The notes under the pieces were generated by a model. The model did no database searches, was not told the DNA's origin, and saw nothing but the letters and a program-made list of their open reading frames with translations. From Amycolatopsis circi (GTDB lineage: Bacteria; Actinomycetota; Actinomycetes; Mycobacteriales; Pseudonocardiaceae): 64,000 nt of DNA. The stretch lies in assembly GCF_003385235.1 (NCBI RefSeq), contig NZ_PQIA01000011.1, forward strand, positions 59,946-123,945, in the 5' to 3' direction. The position numbers and the translations under genes were made by a program. This document shows positions 47,885 through 55,693 of the stretch, in pieces (within the stretch, counting starts at the first letter, position 1; each line of letters opens with the position of its first letter).

Positions 47885-49687
47885 GTGCCGCACTCCCCGC
47901 CGTCGAAAACGCTTGCCGCGCGGGCGACCGAACTCGCCCGCCGCCTCGACATGTCCGTGCTCGTGTTGCTCGCCGCGCTGGCGTTCGACCTCGTGTTCGT
48001 GACCGACGCGGCACTCGACAACGTCGGCCCGCGATTCGTCGACCTCGGGCTGTTCCCCGGCATTTTCGCGATGGCGGCGTGCGCGTTCTGGGCCCGCAAA
48101 CGCGCGGCGGTGGCGGGCGTATTCGGCGCGCTGACGCTGATGTTCTGCACCTTCGTCATCCGCTATCTCGGCATTCCGACGTACTCCAGCGTGCTGGCGC
48201 ACCTGACCGTCACCGAGTTCGTCGCCGGGATCGAGATGGTCTATTTCCTCGCCCGGCGGGCCCGCCCCGGAGTCGCCTTCGCGGTGATCAGCGCGCTGGT
48301 GATGGGCGCGCTCACCGCGGTCTTCGGCCGCGGCGGCTACCGCGACCTGAGCACCAGCAGCATCGCGCAGACCATGCTGTTCGGGTTCCTGTTCCTCATC
48401 GGGACGGTGGTCACCGGCGCGGTCGGCCGTCCGCGCCGCGAACGCGACCCGGCGACGGCGGAACGCCTGCGCACCATGCACCGGTTCACCGAACTGGTGC
48501 GCGGACAGTGGCCGTTGATCGGCATGCTCGGCATCGGCGTGCTGGTCGAATTCGGCTACACCTACGAAAGCGGCAGCCGCGGTTTCCCGCTGCTGGCCTG
48601 CTCGATCGGCGCCGCCGCGGTGACCGCGTTGTCGCCGCGCCGTCCGCGCGATTCGATCCTGGTGGTGGCCGGGATCCTGCTGCTGTCCGCGCTCGCGACG
48701 CCGTTCCTGCACCCCAGCCACAGCTACCAGCTGCTCGGCGGCATCCCGCCGACCCAGATCGTGGCCGCCTTCGGCGTGGTCGTGAACGTCGTGCGCGCGG
48801 TGCCGCTCGCCCGGGCGTGGCCGCGGATCGCGCTGCTGTCCGGCGTGGTCGCGGTCGGCACGATCCTGAACTTCAGCCAATACCGCACCGGCCGTCTGCT
48901 CACCGACCCGGCGACGCTCGGAATGCTCGCCACGGTCGCGGTCCTGCTGCTCGGCATCGCCATCGCGATCGGCCTCTACCTGCGTTCCCGCGATTCCGAG
49001 CGCGCGCAGGTGGTGAAATCGGCGGTCACCGACGCGCAGACGTCCGAGCGGATGGCGCTGGCCAGGGAGCTGCACGACGTGGTCGCACACCACGTGACCG
49101 GGATCGTCGTGCAAGCGCAGGCCGCGCGGATGATGGGGGAGAAGAACCCGGAACTCGCGCTGGAGGCGATGGGCCGGATCGAGAACGCCGGCGTCGAGGC
49201 GCTCGCCGCGATGCGCCGCCTGGTCCGCAGCATGCGCGGCGACGCACAGGCCGGTGCGGGCGAGTTCAACGAGCAGGCGACCACCGATCTGGCCGCCGAC
49301 CTGCACCGGCTCGTCGAGGCGGGCAACCACGGCGTTCCGACGAAACTGGAGCTCAACCTTCCGCCGGACCTGCCGCACGAGGTCGGCCGGTCGGCGCTGC
49401 GGCTGGTCCAGGAGTCGCTCACCAACGTCGGCAAGCACGCCTCGGACGCCACCGAGGCGGTCGCGCTGGCCGAGGTCGTCGACGGCGAACTGCACTTGCG
49501 GGTGACCGACAACGGCAGCGGGCAGACTCACCGTCCGGCCGGCGGATCGGGCGGATACGGTCTGGTCGGCATGCGCGAACGCGTCGCGCTGCTGCACGGC
49601 AGGCTTTCGGCAGGCCGCGAGCCGAATGGCGGCTGGCGGGTCGAGGCGTGGCTGCCGCTCGAGGCGAACGGGGAGACAGACGGGTGA
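47885..49687 (+). CDS. Sensor histidine kinase, HisKA_3 type, long N-terminal membrane part
   Basis: 600 residues from GTG 47885. About ten membrane helices in residues 20-360, much more than usual for LiaS-like kinases. HisKA_3 centre ALARELHDVVAHHVTGIVVQ near 390-410, N-box QESLTNVGKHAS near 510, then DNGSG near 545 and GYGLVGMRERVALLHGR near 558. Overlaps its response regulator by GTGA. The adjacent divergent FtsX-type ABC genes make a typical sensory/export module; the palindrome at 47806 could be the response-regulator site. Confidence 0.92.
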   Translation: MPHSPPSKTLAARATELARRLDMSVLVLLAALAFDLVFVTDAALDNVGPRFVDLGLFPGIFAMAACAFWARKRAAVAGVFGALTLMFCTFVIRYLGIPTYSSVLAHLTVTEFVAGIEMVYFLARRARPGVAFAVISALVMGALTAVFGRGGYRDLSTSSIAQTMLFGFLFLIGTVVTGAVGRPRRERDPATAERLRTMHRFTELVRGQWPLIGMLGIGVLVEFGYTYESGSRGFPLLACSIGAAAVTALSPRRPRDSILVVAGILLLSALATPFLHPSHSYQLLGGIPPTQIVAAFGVVVNVVRAVPLARAWPRIALLSGVVAVGTILNFSQYRTGRLLTDPATLGMLATVAVLLLGIAIAIGLYLRSRDSERAQVVKSAVTDAQTSERMALARELHDVVAHHVTGIVVQAQAARMMGEKNPELALEAMGRIENAGVEALAAMRRLVRSMRGDAQAGAGEFNEQATTDLAADLHRLVEAGNHGVPTKLELNLPPDLPHEVGRSALRLVQESLTNVGKHASDATEAVALAEVVDGELHLRVTDNGSGQTHRPAGGSGGYGLVGMRERVALLHGRLSAGREPNGGWRVEAWLPLEANGETDG

Positions 49688-50337
49688 TCCGGGTACTGAT
49701 CGCGGACGACCAGGAAATGGTGCGGATGGGCTTCCGGATGATCCTGGACGCCCAGGACGACATCGAGGTGGTCGCGGACGTGCCGGACGGGATCTCCGCC
49801 GTCTCGAAGGCGCGCGAACTGCGCCCGGACGTCTGCCTGCTGGACATCCGCATGCCGGGGCTCGACGGGCTGGAGGTCACCCGGCAGCTGGCCGGGCCGG
49901 ACGTCGCCGACCCGCTGAAGGTCGTCGTGGTCACCACCTTCGACCTCGACGAATACGTGCACACCGCGCTGCGCAACGGCGCGAGCGGCTTCCTGCTCAA
50001 GGACGCCGGTCCCGCGCTGCTGATCGAAGCGGTGCGCGCGGCCGATCGCGGCGACGCGCTGGTATCGCCGCAGATCACCGTGCGGCTGCTGAAGCATTTC
50101 GACGGCGGCACCACCGCCAAGCGCGAGGCTCCGGCACCGTCGGAACCGCTGACCGCGCGCGAGATGGACGTGGTGAAGGCGGCCGCGCGAGGGCTCACGA
50201 ACACCGAGATCGGCGCGGAGCTGTTCCTGTCGCTGTCGACGGTCAAGACGCATTTGGCTTCGGTGCAGGGCAAAGTCGGCGCGCGTAACCGAGTGGAAAT
50301 CGCAGCTTGGGCTTGGCGTAGCGGCGTAGTGGATTAA
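49684..50337 (+). CDS. NarL/LuxR-type response regulator
   Basis: 217 residues from GTG 49684. Receiver: acidic DDQE at 8-11, phosphoacceptor Asp in VCLLDIRMPG near 54, VVVTTFDLDEYV, FLLKDAG. Output: LTAREMDVVKAAARGLTNTE, IGAELFLSLSTVKTHLASVQ. It differs from the 38641 regulator in the linker and has a longer loop AGPDVADPLK. A short 30-bp gap separates it from the amidohydrolase gene, but that gene likely has its own promoter. Confidence 0.93.
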   Translation: MIRVLIADDQEMVRMGFRMILDAQDDIEVVADVPDGISAVSKARELRPDVCLLDIRMPGLDGLEVTRQLAGPDVADPLKVVVVTTFDLDEYVHTALRNGASGFLLKDAGPALLIEAVRAADRGDALVSPQITVRLLKHFDGGTTAKREAPAPSEPLTAREMDVVKAAARGLTNTEIGAELFLSLSTVKTHLASVQGKVGARNRVEIAAWAWRSGVVD

Positions 50338-50367
50338 CCGCTACTGGCACGCCCGTACTATCTCGTT

Positions 50368-51675
50368 ATGTCGCGTCGATTCCACGCCCCGGTTGTTCTG
50401 CCCGCCGACCCGTCCTGCTCGCTGCTCCGCGACGCCGTCGTGGATGTCGACGACGAAGGCCGGATTTCGTTCGTCGGGCCGGCTTCGAGCGCACCGGAGT
50501 TCGCCGGCGAGGAGACCCGGCTGACCGGAATCCTGTTGCCCGGCTTGGTGAACTCGCACGCGCACAGCCCGATGACCCTGCTGCGCGGCATGGGCGGCGA
50601 CCTTCCGCTGCTGCGCTGGCTGCGCGAGATCATCTGGCCGACCGAGGCGAAGCTGAAGCCCGCCGACGTGCGCACCGGCATGCTGCTCGGATCGGTCGAA
50701 ATGCTCCGGCACGGCGTGACGACCAGCGCGGAAATGTATTTCGAGGGCGAACAGCTCGTGGACGCGGTGCTCACCACCGGCGGCCGGGTGCTCGTCGCGC
50801 CGCCGGTGATCGAACTGCCCGGGCTGGACTGGCGCGCGACCCTGGCGGCGATCGACCGGTGGATCGACGCCGACGGCCTGCGATTCGGTCCCGGGGAACG
50901 GATCGAGCTGGGTTACGGCCCGCACTCGGCGTACATGCTGAACCCGGACGGGCTGCGAGCGACCGCGGAATCCGCGGCTTCCCGGGGTGCGCTCGTGCAG
51001 ATTCACATCGCCGAGGCGGCGGCGGAGGATCTGGAGCAGCGCAAGGAGCACGGTTCGGTACCGAAGCTGCTGGATTCGCTGGGGATGTTCAACGGGCGCA
51101 CGCTCGCGGCGCACGCGGTCCATTTGTCGGACGAGGACATCGCGATCTTCGCGGCTCGCGGAGTGGGGATGGCGCACTGTCCCGGGTCGAACGCGAAGCT
51201 GGCGTCGGGAATCGCGCGGATCAAGGACTTGCGAGCAGCTGGGGTCGCGATCGGTCTCGGCACCGACGGCCCGGCCTCGAACGACGACATCGACCTGTGG
51301 GAAGAACTGCAGCTCACCGCGATGCTGGCCCGGCTGGCCAACGACGACTCCACCGTGGTGACCGCGAAGGACGTGTTCCTGATGGCCACCCGCGGCGGCG
51401 CCGAAGCGCTCGGCCGCCACGACCTCGGCGTGCTGGAGCCGGGCCGCTGGGCCGACCTGGTGCACGTCGACCTCGACGACCCGGCCTTCGCCGCCGGTCT
51501 GGACGTGCCCGACGAGCAGTTGCTGGCGAACTTCGTGTGGGCAGCCGGTTCGCGCCGGGTGCGCGACGTGTGGGTCGCGGGCGAACAGGTCGTCGCCGAC
51601 GCCGAACCGACGCGAGTCGACCGGCGCGAGATCCAGGCTTCCGTCGCCGACACCGCCGCCCGCTTGCGCGCCTGA
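50368..51675 (+). CDS. Amidohydrolase, SAH/MTA deaminase or chlorohydrolase type
   Basis: 435 residues. Metal-binding elements: GLVNSHAHSPM (His-x-His, near 59-69), HIAEAA near 213, HAVHL near 250, and GTDGPASNDDIDLWEEL near 302 with the catalytic Asp. This fits the TRZ/ATZ and S-adenosylhomocysteine/5'-methylthioadenosine deaminase group, zinc or iron enzymes that deaminate purines or triazines. The physiological substrate cannot be read from sequence; a 5'-deoxyadenosine or SAH deaminase role is plausible. The gene ends 4 bp before a type B palindrome. Confidence 0.87.
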   Translation: MSRRFHAPVVLPADPSCSLLRDAVVDVDDEGRISFVGPASSAPEFAGEETRLTGILLPGLVNSHAHSPMTLLRGMGGDLPLLRWLREIIWPTEAKLKPADVRTGMLLGSVEMLRHGVTTSAEMYFEGEQLVDAVLTTGGRVLVAPPVIELPGLDWRATLAAIDRWIDADGLRFGPGERIELGYGPHSAYMLNPDGLRATAESAASRGALVQIHIAEAAAEDLEQRKEHGSVPKLLDSLGMFNGRTLAAHAVHLSDEDIAIFAARGVGMAHCPGSNAKLASGIARIKDLRAAGVAIGLGTDGPASNDDIDLWEELQLTAMLARLANDDSTVVTAKDVFLMATRGGAEALGRHDLGVLEPGRWADLVHVDLDDPAFAAGLDVPDEQLLANFVWAAGSRRVRDVWVAGEQVVADAEPTRVDRREIQASVADTAARLRA

Positions 51676-51679
51676 CACT

Positions 51680-51734
51680 GTCCGTGAAGGACTCCTTGAG
51701 GGAATCTGATTCCCTCAAGGAGTCCTTCACGGAC
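51680..51734. repeat. Palindromic intergenic repeat, type B, copy 5 (perfect)
   Basis: 55 bp with perfect 27-bp arms (GTCCGTGAAGGACTCCTTGA start) around a single T. It fills almost the whole 60-bp gap between convergent genes. Confidence 0.92.
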
Positions 51735-51735
51735 C

Positions 51736-52413
51736 TCAGCGCGGACGGACCTGGATTTCGGTGAAGTGGGCTTCGGGCGTGGCAGTTACGGCGGTGAGTA
51801 CGGCTGTCGCCACGGAGTCCGGGCGCAGGTACTTCTCCGCTTCGTACTCGCCGCCTTCCTGGGCGCGAGCCTCGCGTTGCATGTCGGTGTCCGTGCGGCC
51901 GGGGAAGACCGACGTCACTCGCAGGTCCGGCTCCTCGGCGCGAAGTGAGTCGGTGAAGGCGCGGACGGCGAATTTGCTTGCCGCGTAAGGGCCCCAGCCC
52001 GGGCGAGCGGTGTACCCGGCACCGGAGTTGATCACGACGACGTGGCCGTTCGCGGCGCGGAGCGCGGGCAGCAGCAGCCGGGTCAGTTCGGCGACGGCGA
52101 TGACGTTCACCTCGAGGTTCGTCCGCCAGACGGAGGACGGCGTGTCGGCGACGGTGCCGATTTTCCCGATTCCCGCGGAGTGGACGAGGACGTCCAGCCG
52201 GTCGATCTTGCCGACCGCGGCTTCGAGGGAAGCGGCGTCGGTGAGGTCGACCGGCCACGGCTCCGCGCCGGGGAGTTCCTCGGCCACCTTCGCCAGTGCG
52301 TCGGTGTCGCGGCCGCCCAGGAGCAGCCGGTGCGTCGGGGACAGCTGGTGCGCGATAGCCGCGCCGATGCCCCGGGAGGCACCGGTGATCAGGGCGAGCG
52401 GGAGGTCGGTCAT
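51736..52413 (-). CDS. Short-chain dehydrogenase/reductase
   Basis: 225 residues from ATG 52413. TGASRGIG near 10-17, DLTDAASLEAAV (about 55-66), LDVLVHSAGIG near 74, Ser in VVINSGAGYTARPG and YAASK near 143-147. The C-terminus (FPGRTDTDMQREARAQEGGE, YLRPDSVATAVLTAVTATPE) matches the group annotated SDR family oxidoreductase in actinomycetes. It would oxidise or reduce a hydroxyl/carbonyl pair with NAD(P). Substrate unknown. Its 3' end touches a type B palindrome. Confidence 0.9.
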   Translation of the reverse strand: MTDLPLALITGASRGIGAAIAHQLSPTHRLLLGGRDTDALAKVAEELPGAEPWPVDLTDAASLEAAVGKIDRLDVLVHSAGIGKIGTVADTPSSVWRTNLEVNVIAVAELTRLLLPALRAANGHVVVINSGAGYTARPGWGPYAASKFAVRAFTDSLRAEEPDLRVTSVFPGRTDTDMQREARAQEGGEYEAEKYLRPDSVATAVLTAVTATPEAHFTEIQVRPR

Positions 52414-52465
52414 ACCGGCCACGGTAGGCGTCCGCCGCTGATTCGCCAGTCCGGGGAGTCGTCGA

Positions 52466-54151
52466 TCACTTCGCCGGGGCGCACTGGGCCGCGGCGAACG
52501 GGTCGCGCGGATAGCGGATTTCCGTCCGGTGCAGTGCGCCGGTGAAATTGTCGATAAACCGACTCCAGGTGAGCGGCTCGCGGGTCGACGCGAGCACCTC
52601 CTGGACGTCCGGGCAGCGCAGCGCTTGCCGGGCGGCCTCGATCTCAACGGGCTGGAACATCCGGATCTCGCCGTCGGTGGCGAAGTCGCCGTATCCGGCT
52701 TCGGCGATCTCCCACGCCCCGACCAGCCACTTCGAGTGTCCAGGGCGGCCGTTGGGGATAATCGACGAGTGCGCGGCGAGGGCGCTCGCCAGGCCGTAGC
52801 CGTCGTGGATGCGGACATCCAGGGAGACGATGTTGCTGATCGCGCCCATGCTGTCGGCCGCCATGGTCACGTACGGCCGGTTGGTCGGGAAGCGGAACCA
52901 CTGCTTCACGTCGCCGTAGCTGTAGACGAGCACCGCCGGCTGCTTCGTCCCTTCCACCGCGTCGACAGCCCGGCGGATCATGTCCTGGCCGAGGTAATCC
53001 GTCGCCAGCACCGGGTGCTCGTGCCCGGTCGCCCACGTCCAGTACCCGCGTTCGTCGGTGACGCTCACCGCTTCATGCGTGTTCTCGTACGGCACGCGCA
53101 GCCAGCCGCCCGCGACCACGGCCCACGCGGCGACCCCGGCGGCGAACGCGATCGTCTTCTGGGTCAACGGGATCGCCATGGCCGGAAGCAGCAGCACGAA
53201 CAACGCGGGCAGCAACATCCGGCCGTGCATGAAATCGCCGCCGACGCGCACGACGTACAGCGCGAGCAAAAGCGCGCCCGCCAAGGAAGTCAGCAACAGG
53301 ATCCGCGACCGGCACACCAGGATCGCGGCGATCACGAGCAGCAGCAACGGAATCCACAGGACGTACGGGTTGATCAAGTCCTCCAGGTACCCGAAACCGC
53401 GCGGCCAGTCGCTGCTGGCCGCTTCCTTGGCGAGCGCGGTGTTCGGCGTGAGCAGACCGTAGTAGCCCATCCGGAAGATCTGATACGCCACCGGAAGCGC
53501 GATTCCCGCACCGAGCCAGCCCAGCGCGGCAAGCCATCGCGGACGGCGCAGCAGCACGAGTGCGACGAAGCCGATCATGCTGAACAACGCCAGATCCGGG
53601 CGCACGAGCGGACCCAGTCCCAGCACGATCGCGGTGGCGACCGGCGCTTTGCCGCGCACCAGCAGCCACCAGCTCAGCCCTAGCCACAACAACGCCAGCC
53701 CGGTTTCGAGTCCGGAGGTCGCGAAGTCCCGGAACGGCGGGAGAGCGCACACGACCAGCGCACCGGCGGGAGCCACCGGCCCGGCGTAGAGCCGGCGGGC
53801 GCCGTCGAGACCGAAGAAGAGACCACCGACTGCGCACAGCAGGCCGGTGATCACCGCGACCCATTCCAGCGGCGGACCGGGGATCGTGCCGACACCTGCG
53901 AGCAGCCAGGTCCACAACGGACTCGTGCTCGCCTCGACGCGCTCGCCGACGTTGAACACCGGCCCGTTCCCGGCGAGGATCTGCCGGACGGTGCGGAGCA
54001 CGAGCAGCCCGTCGTCGCTCATCCAACGGCGCTGCCAGGCCAGCACCGTGTACAGCACGAGGACCGCCCCGGTGGCGGCCCACGTCCAGGTCATCGGGCG
54101 GCGGTACCACGGGGGCGGATCGTCCGGCGGCGCGCCGGCGGACGCGGTCAT
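52466..54151 (-). CDS. AftB/ZomB-like arabinofuranosyltransferase, membrane glycosyltransferase
   Basis: 561 residues from ATG 54151; the reading frame stays open upstream only because it runs through a palindromic repeat. About ten to eleven membrane helices. GT-C features: WMSDDGLLVLRTVRQILAG near residue 41 with the DD pair in the first loop, GPVFNVGERVEASTSPLWTW near 63, then hydrophobic helices and a large C-terminal domain (WFRFPTNRPYVTMAADSMGA, RIHDGYGLASALAAHS). AftB adds terminal beta-(1,2)-arabinofuranose to arabinogalactan with decaprenyl-phosphoryl arabinose. Its presence fits an arabinogalactan-containing wall, as in Amycolatopsis. Confidence 0.82.
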   Translation of the reverse strand: MTASAGAPPDDPPPWYRRPMTWTWAATGAVLVLYTVLAWQRRWMSDDGLLVLRTVRQILAGNGPVFNVGERVEASTSPLWTWLLAGVGTIPGPPLEWVAVITGLLCAVGGLFFGLDGARRLYAGPVAPAGALVVCALPPFRDFATSGLETGLALLWLGLSWWLLVRGKAPVATAIVLGLGPLVRPDLALFSMIGFVALVLLRRPRWLAALGWLGAGIALPVAYQIFRMGYYGLLTPNTALAKEAASSDWPRGFGYLEDLINPYVLWIPLLLLVIAAILVCRSRILLLTSLAGALLLALYVVRVGGDFMHGRMLLPALFVLLLPAMAIPLTQKTIAFAAGVAAWAVVAGGWLRVPYENTHEAVSVTDERGYWTWATGHEHPVLATDYLGQDMIRRAVDAVEGTKQPAVLVYSYGDVKQWFRFPTNRPYVTMAADSMGAISNIVSLDVRIHDGYGLASALAAHSSIIPNGRPGHSKWLVGAWEIAEAGYGDFATDGEIRMFQPVEIEAARQALRCPDVQEVLASTREPLTWSRFIDNFTGALHRTEIRYPRDPFAAAQCAPAK

Positions 54152-54235
54152 GATTGGTCCAGACCTCCCCGAAACGTGGTGTTGCAGCCACAGTCTCACA
54201 TCCGCCCGGACCCGTCGCTCAACGGTCGGCCCAAT

Positions 54236-54290
54236 GTCCGTGAAGGACTCCTTGAGGGAATCTGATTCCCTCAAGGAGTCCTTCACGGAC
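54236..54290. repeat. Palindromic intergenic repeat, type B, copy 6 (perfect)
   Basis: Same 55 bp as copy 5, base for base. It lies 2 bp after the stop of the SdrD-B protein gene, between two genes on the minus strand. Confidence 0.92.
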
Positions 54291-54292
54291 CG

Positions 54293-55639
54293 TTAGCGGG
54301 CGGGCGCGGCGGGCGGGGCCAGGCCGATGTCCAGGTCCATCCGCTCGCGGTCCTTGCCGCCGAGGGTGAACGGCGAGGTGCAGCCGGTCGCCGGGTCGAC
54401 GGCCGAGTCGAGGCCCGGTGCGCCCGCGCCGCGCTGGGTGACGGTGAGGCCGTCCGGCAGCTTCGAGATGTCGAAGCACACCTGGTAGGTGCCGTCCTTG
54501 CGCTGGTCGAACAGGTAGCTGCCGTCGGCGTTCGTGCGCGCGGTGGCGACGGTGCCGCCCGCGCCGTCCTTGAGCGTCACCGGCAGGTCCGGGTAGCCGG
54601 GCTCGTCGTCGTCCTGCATGCCGTTCCGGTTCAGGTCTTTCCACGCTCGGTCGCCGATCTTGCCGACCGCGGGCTGCGGCGTGACGGTGACCGTCGCGGT
54701 CGCCTTCTGCTCGGCGAGCGGCCCGCCCGGACCGGTGCCGGTGACCTTCGCGGTGTTGACGTGCCCGCTGTCGTCCTCGGTGAGGTTCGGATGGTCGCAG
54801 GTGAGTTCCTTCGACGCGTTGGCGGCGAGGTCGAACGCGCCGGGAAGACCGGAGCACCACGGGTCCTTCACCAGCAACCCGGTGAGCGGCTGGGAACCCG
54901 TGTTGGAGACGGAGATACGGAAGTGCGCGGCGTCGCCGGCCGGGATGGCAGCCGACGGGCCCCACGTTCCGTCCGCTGGATTCCGCACCTCCATCTTCAC
55001 CGCGAACGCGGCGAGAGCGACGTGCACGCAGTCCCACAGCACCCAGTTGTGGTTGGTGCTGGCGAAAAACGAGACCGCGGCGGTGTCGTCCGGCGCGGTG
55101 ACCGGCGGCAGTTCCTGCTGCGCGAGCTTGCCGTCGGACGCGACGTCGTGCGTGACCGCGAGCGGTTTCTCCGCCAGCACCCGGCCGGTGCGGTCGGCGA
55201 AGCGCAGGCCGGTGCTCGCGCTCGCGTGCGAACCGAGGCCGGACTGCGCCGTGCCCGCCCACACCGACAGCGAGTATTGCCCGCCGGGCACCGCTTTCAG
55301 CTGCTGGCTGGCCGAGCTGACCCGGCCGTCCGGCGTCTGGATCTGGGCGTTGACGTGCCCGTCGACCGCGTGCGCGGTGCTGGTGGACAGCTTCGGCACA
55401 CGATCCGCGGGGGTGCTGCGCGGAACCGGCGCGGCGGGGCTGAACAGGTATTCCCGCGGTGGTCCACCGGGCGAACCGGCGTCCTCCACGCTCGGGTTGG
55501 CCGCGATGCCGCCGCAGTCCGGGGCACCCTCCGCGGGAGCCGATCCGGGAGTGACGACGGCGAGCGCGCCGACCAGCATCGCAATGCCTGCCGCCGCGCC
55601 CGCCGTACGTCCGATCGCGACTTTCCTTGCCCGCCTCAC
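54293..55639 (-). CDS. Secreted protein with C-terminal SdrD B-like domain
   Basis: 448 residues. Signal peptide: ARKVAIGR, hydrophobic TAGAAAGIAMLVGALAVV, and cleavage near APAEGA (about residue 38). The middle has a beta-sandwich (YSLSVWAGTAQSGLGSHA, VSFFASTNHNWVLWDCVHVA) and a CARDB/DUF11-like part (AHFRISVSNTGSQPLTGLLV). The C-terminus is an SdrD B / Cna B domain: KIGDRAWKDLNRNGMQDDDE with calcium-loop Asp residues, then LPVTLKDGAGG, NADGSYLFDQRKDGTYQVCF. No LPXTG anchor, so it is probably released or held non-covalently. Such domains act as stalks or in adhesion. Confidence 0.85.
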   Translation of the reverse strand: MRRARKVAIGRTAGAAAGIAMLVGALAVVTPGSAPAEGAPDCGGIAANPSVEDAGSPGGPPREYLFSPAAPVPRSTPADRVPKLSTSTAHAVDGHVNAQIQTPDGRVSSASQQLKAVPGGQYSLSVWAGTAQSGLGSHASASTGLRFADRTGRVLAEKPLAVTHDVASDGKLAQQELPPVTAPDDTAAVSFFASTNHNWVLWDCVHVALAAFAVKMEVRNPADGTWGPSAAIPAGDAAHFRISVSNTGSQPLTGLLVKDPWCSGLPGAFDLAANASKELTCDHPNLTEDDSGHVNTAKVTGTGPGGPLAEQKATATVTVTPQPAVGKIGDRAWKDLNRNGMQDDDEPGYPDLPVTLKDGAGGTVATARTNADGSYLFDQRKDGTYQVCFDISKLPDGLTVTQRGAGAPGLDSAVDPATGCTSPFTLGGKDRERMDLDIGLAPPAAPAR

Positions 55640-55693
55640 GCGGTGAAGCTAGACCCAGGAAGGCCGATCGGCGGTGAGAAACACCCCAAAGTG

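Noticed and set aside
54152..54286. N-terminal extension of the AftB-like protein beginning MKDSLRESDS
   Set aside because: The extension is only open because it crosses palindromic repeat copy 6; the same peptide appears at other copies. ATG 54151 with MTASAGAPPDD is the natural start.
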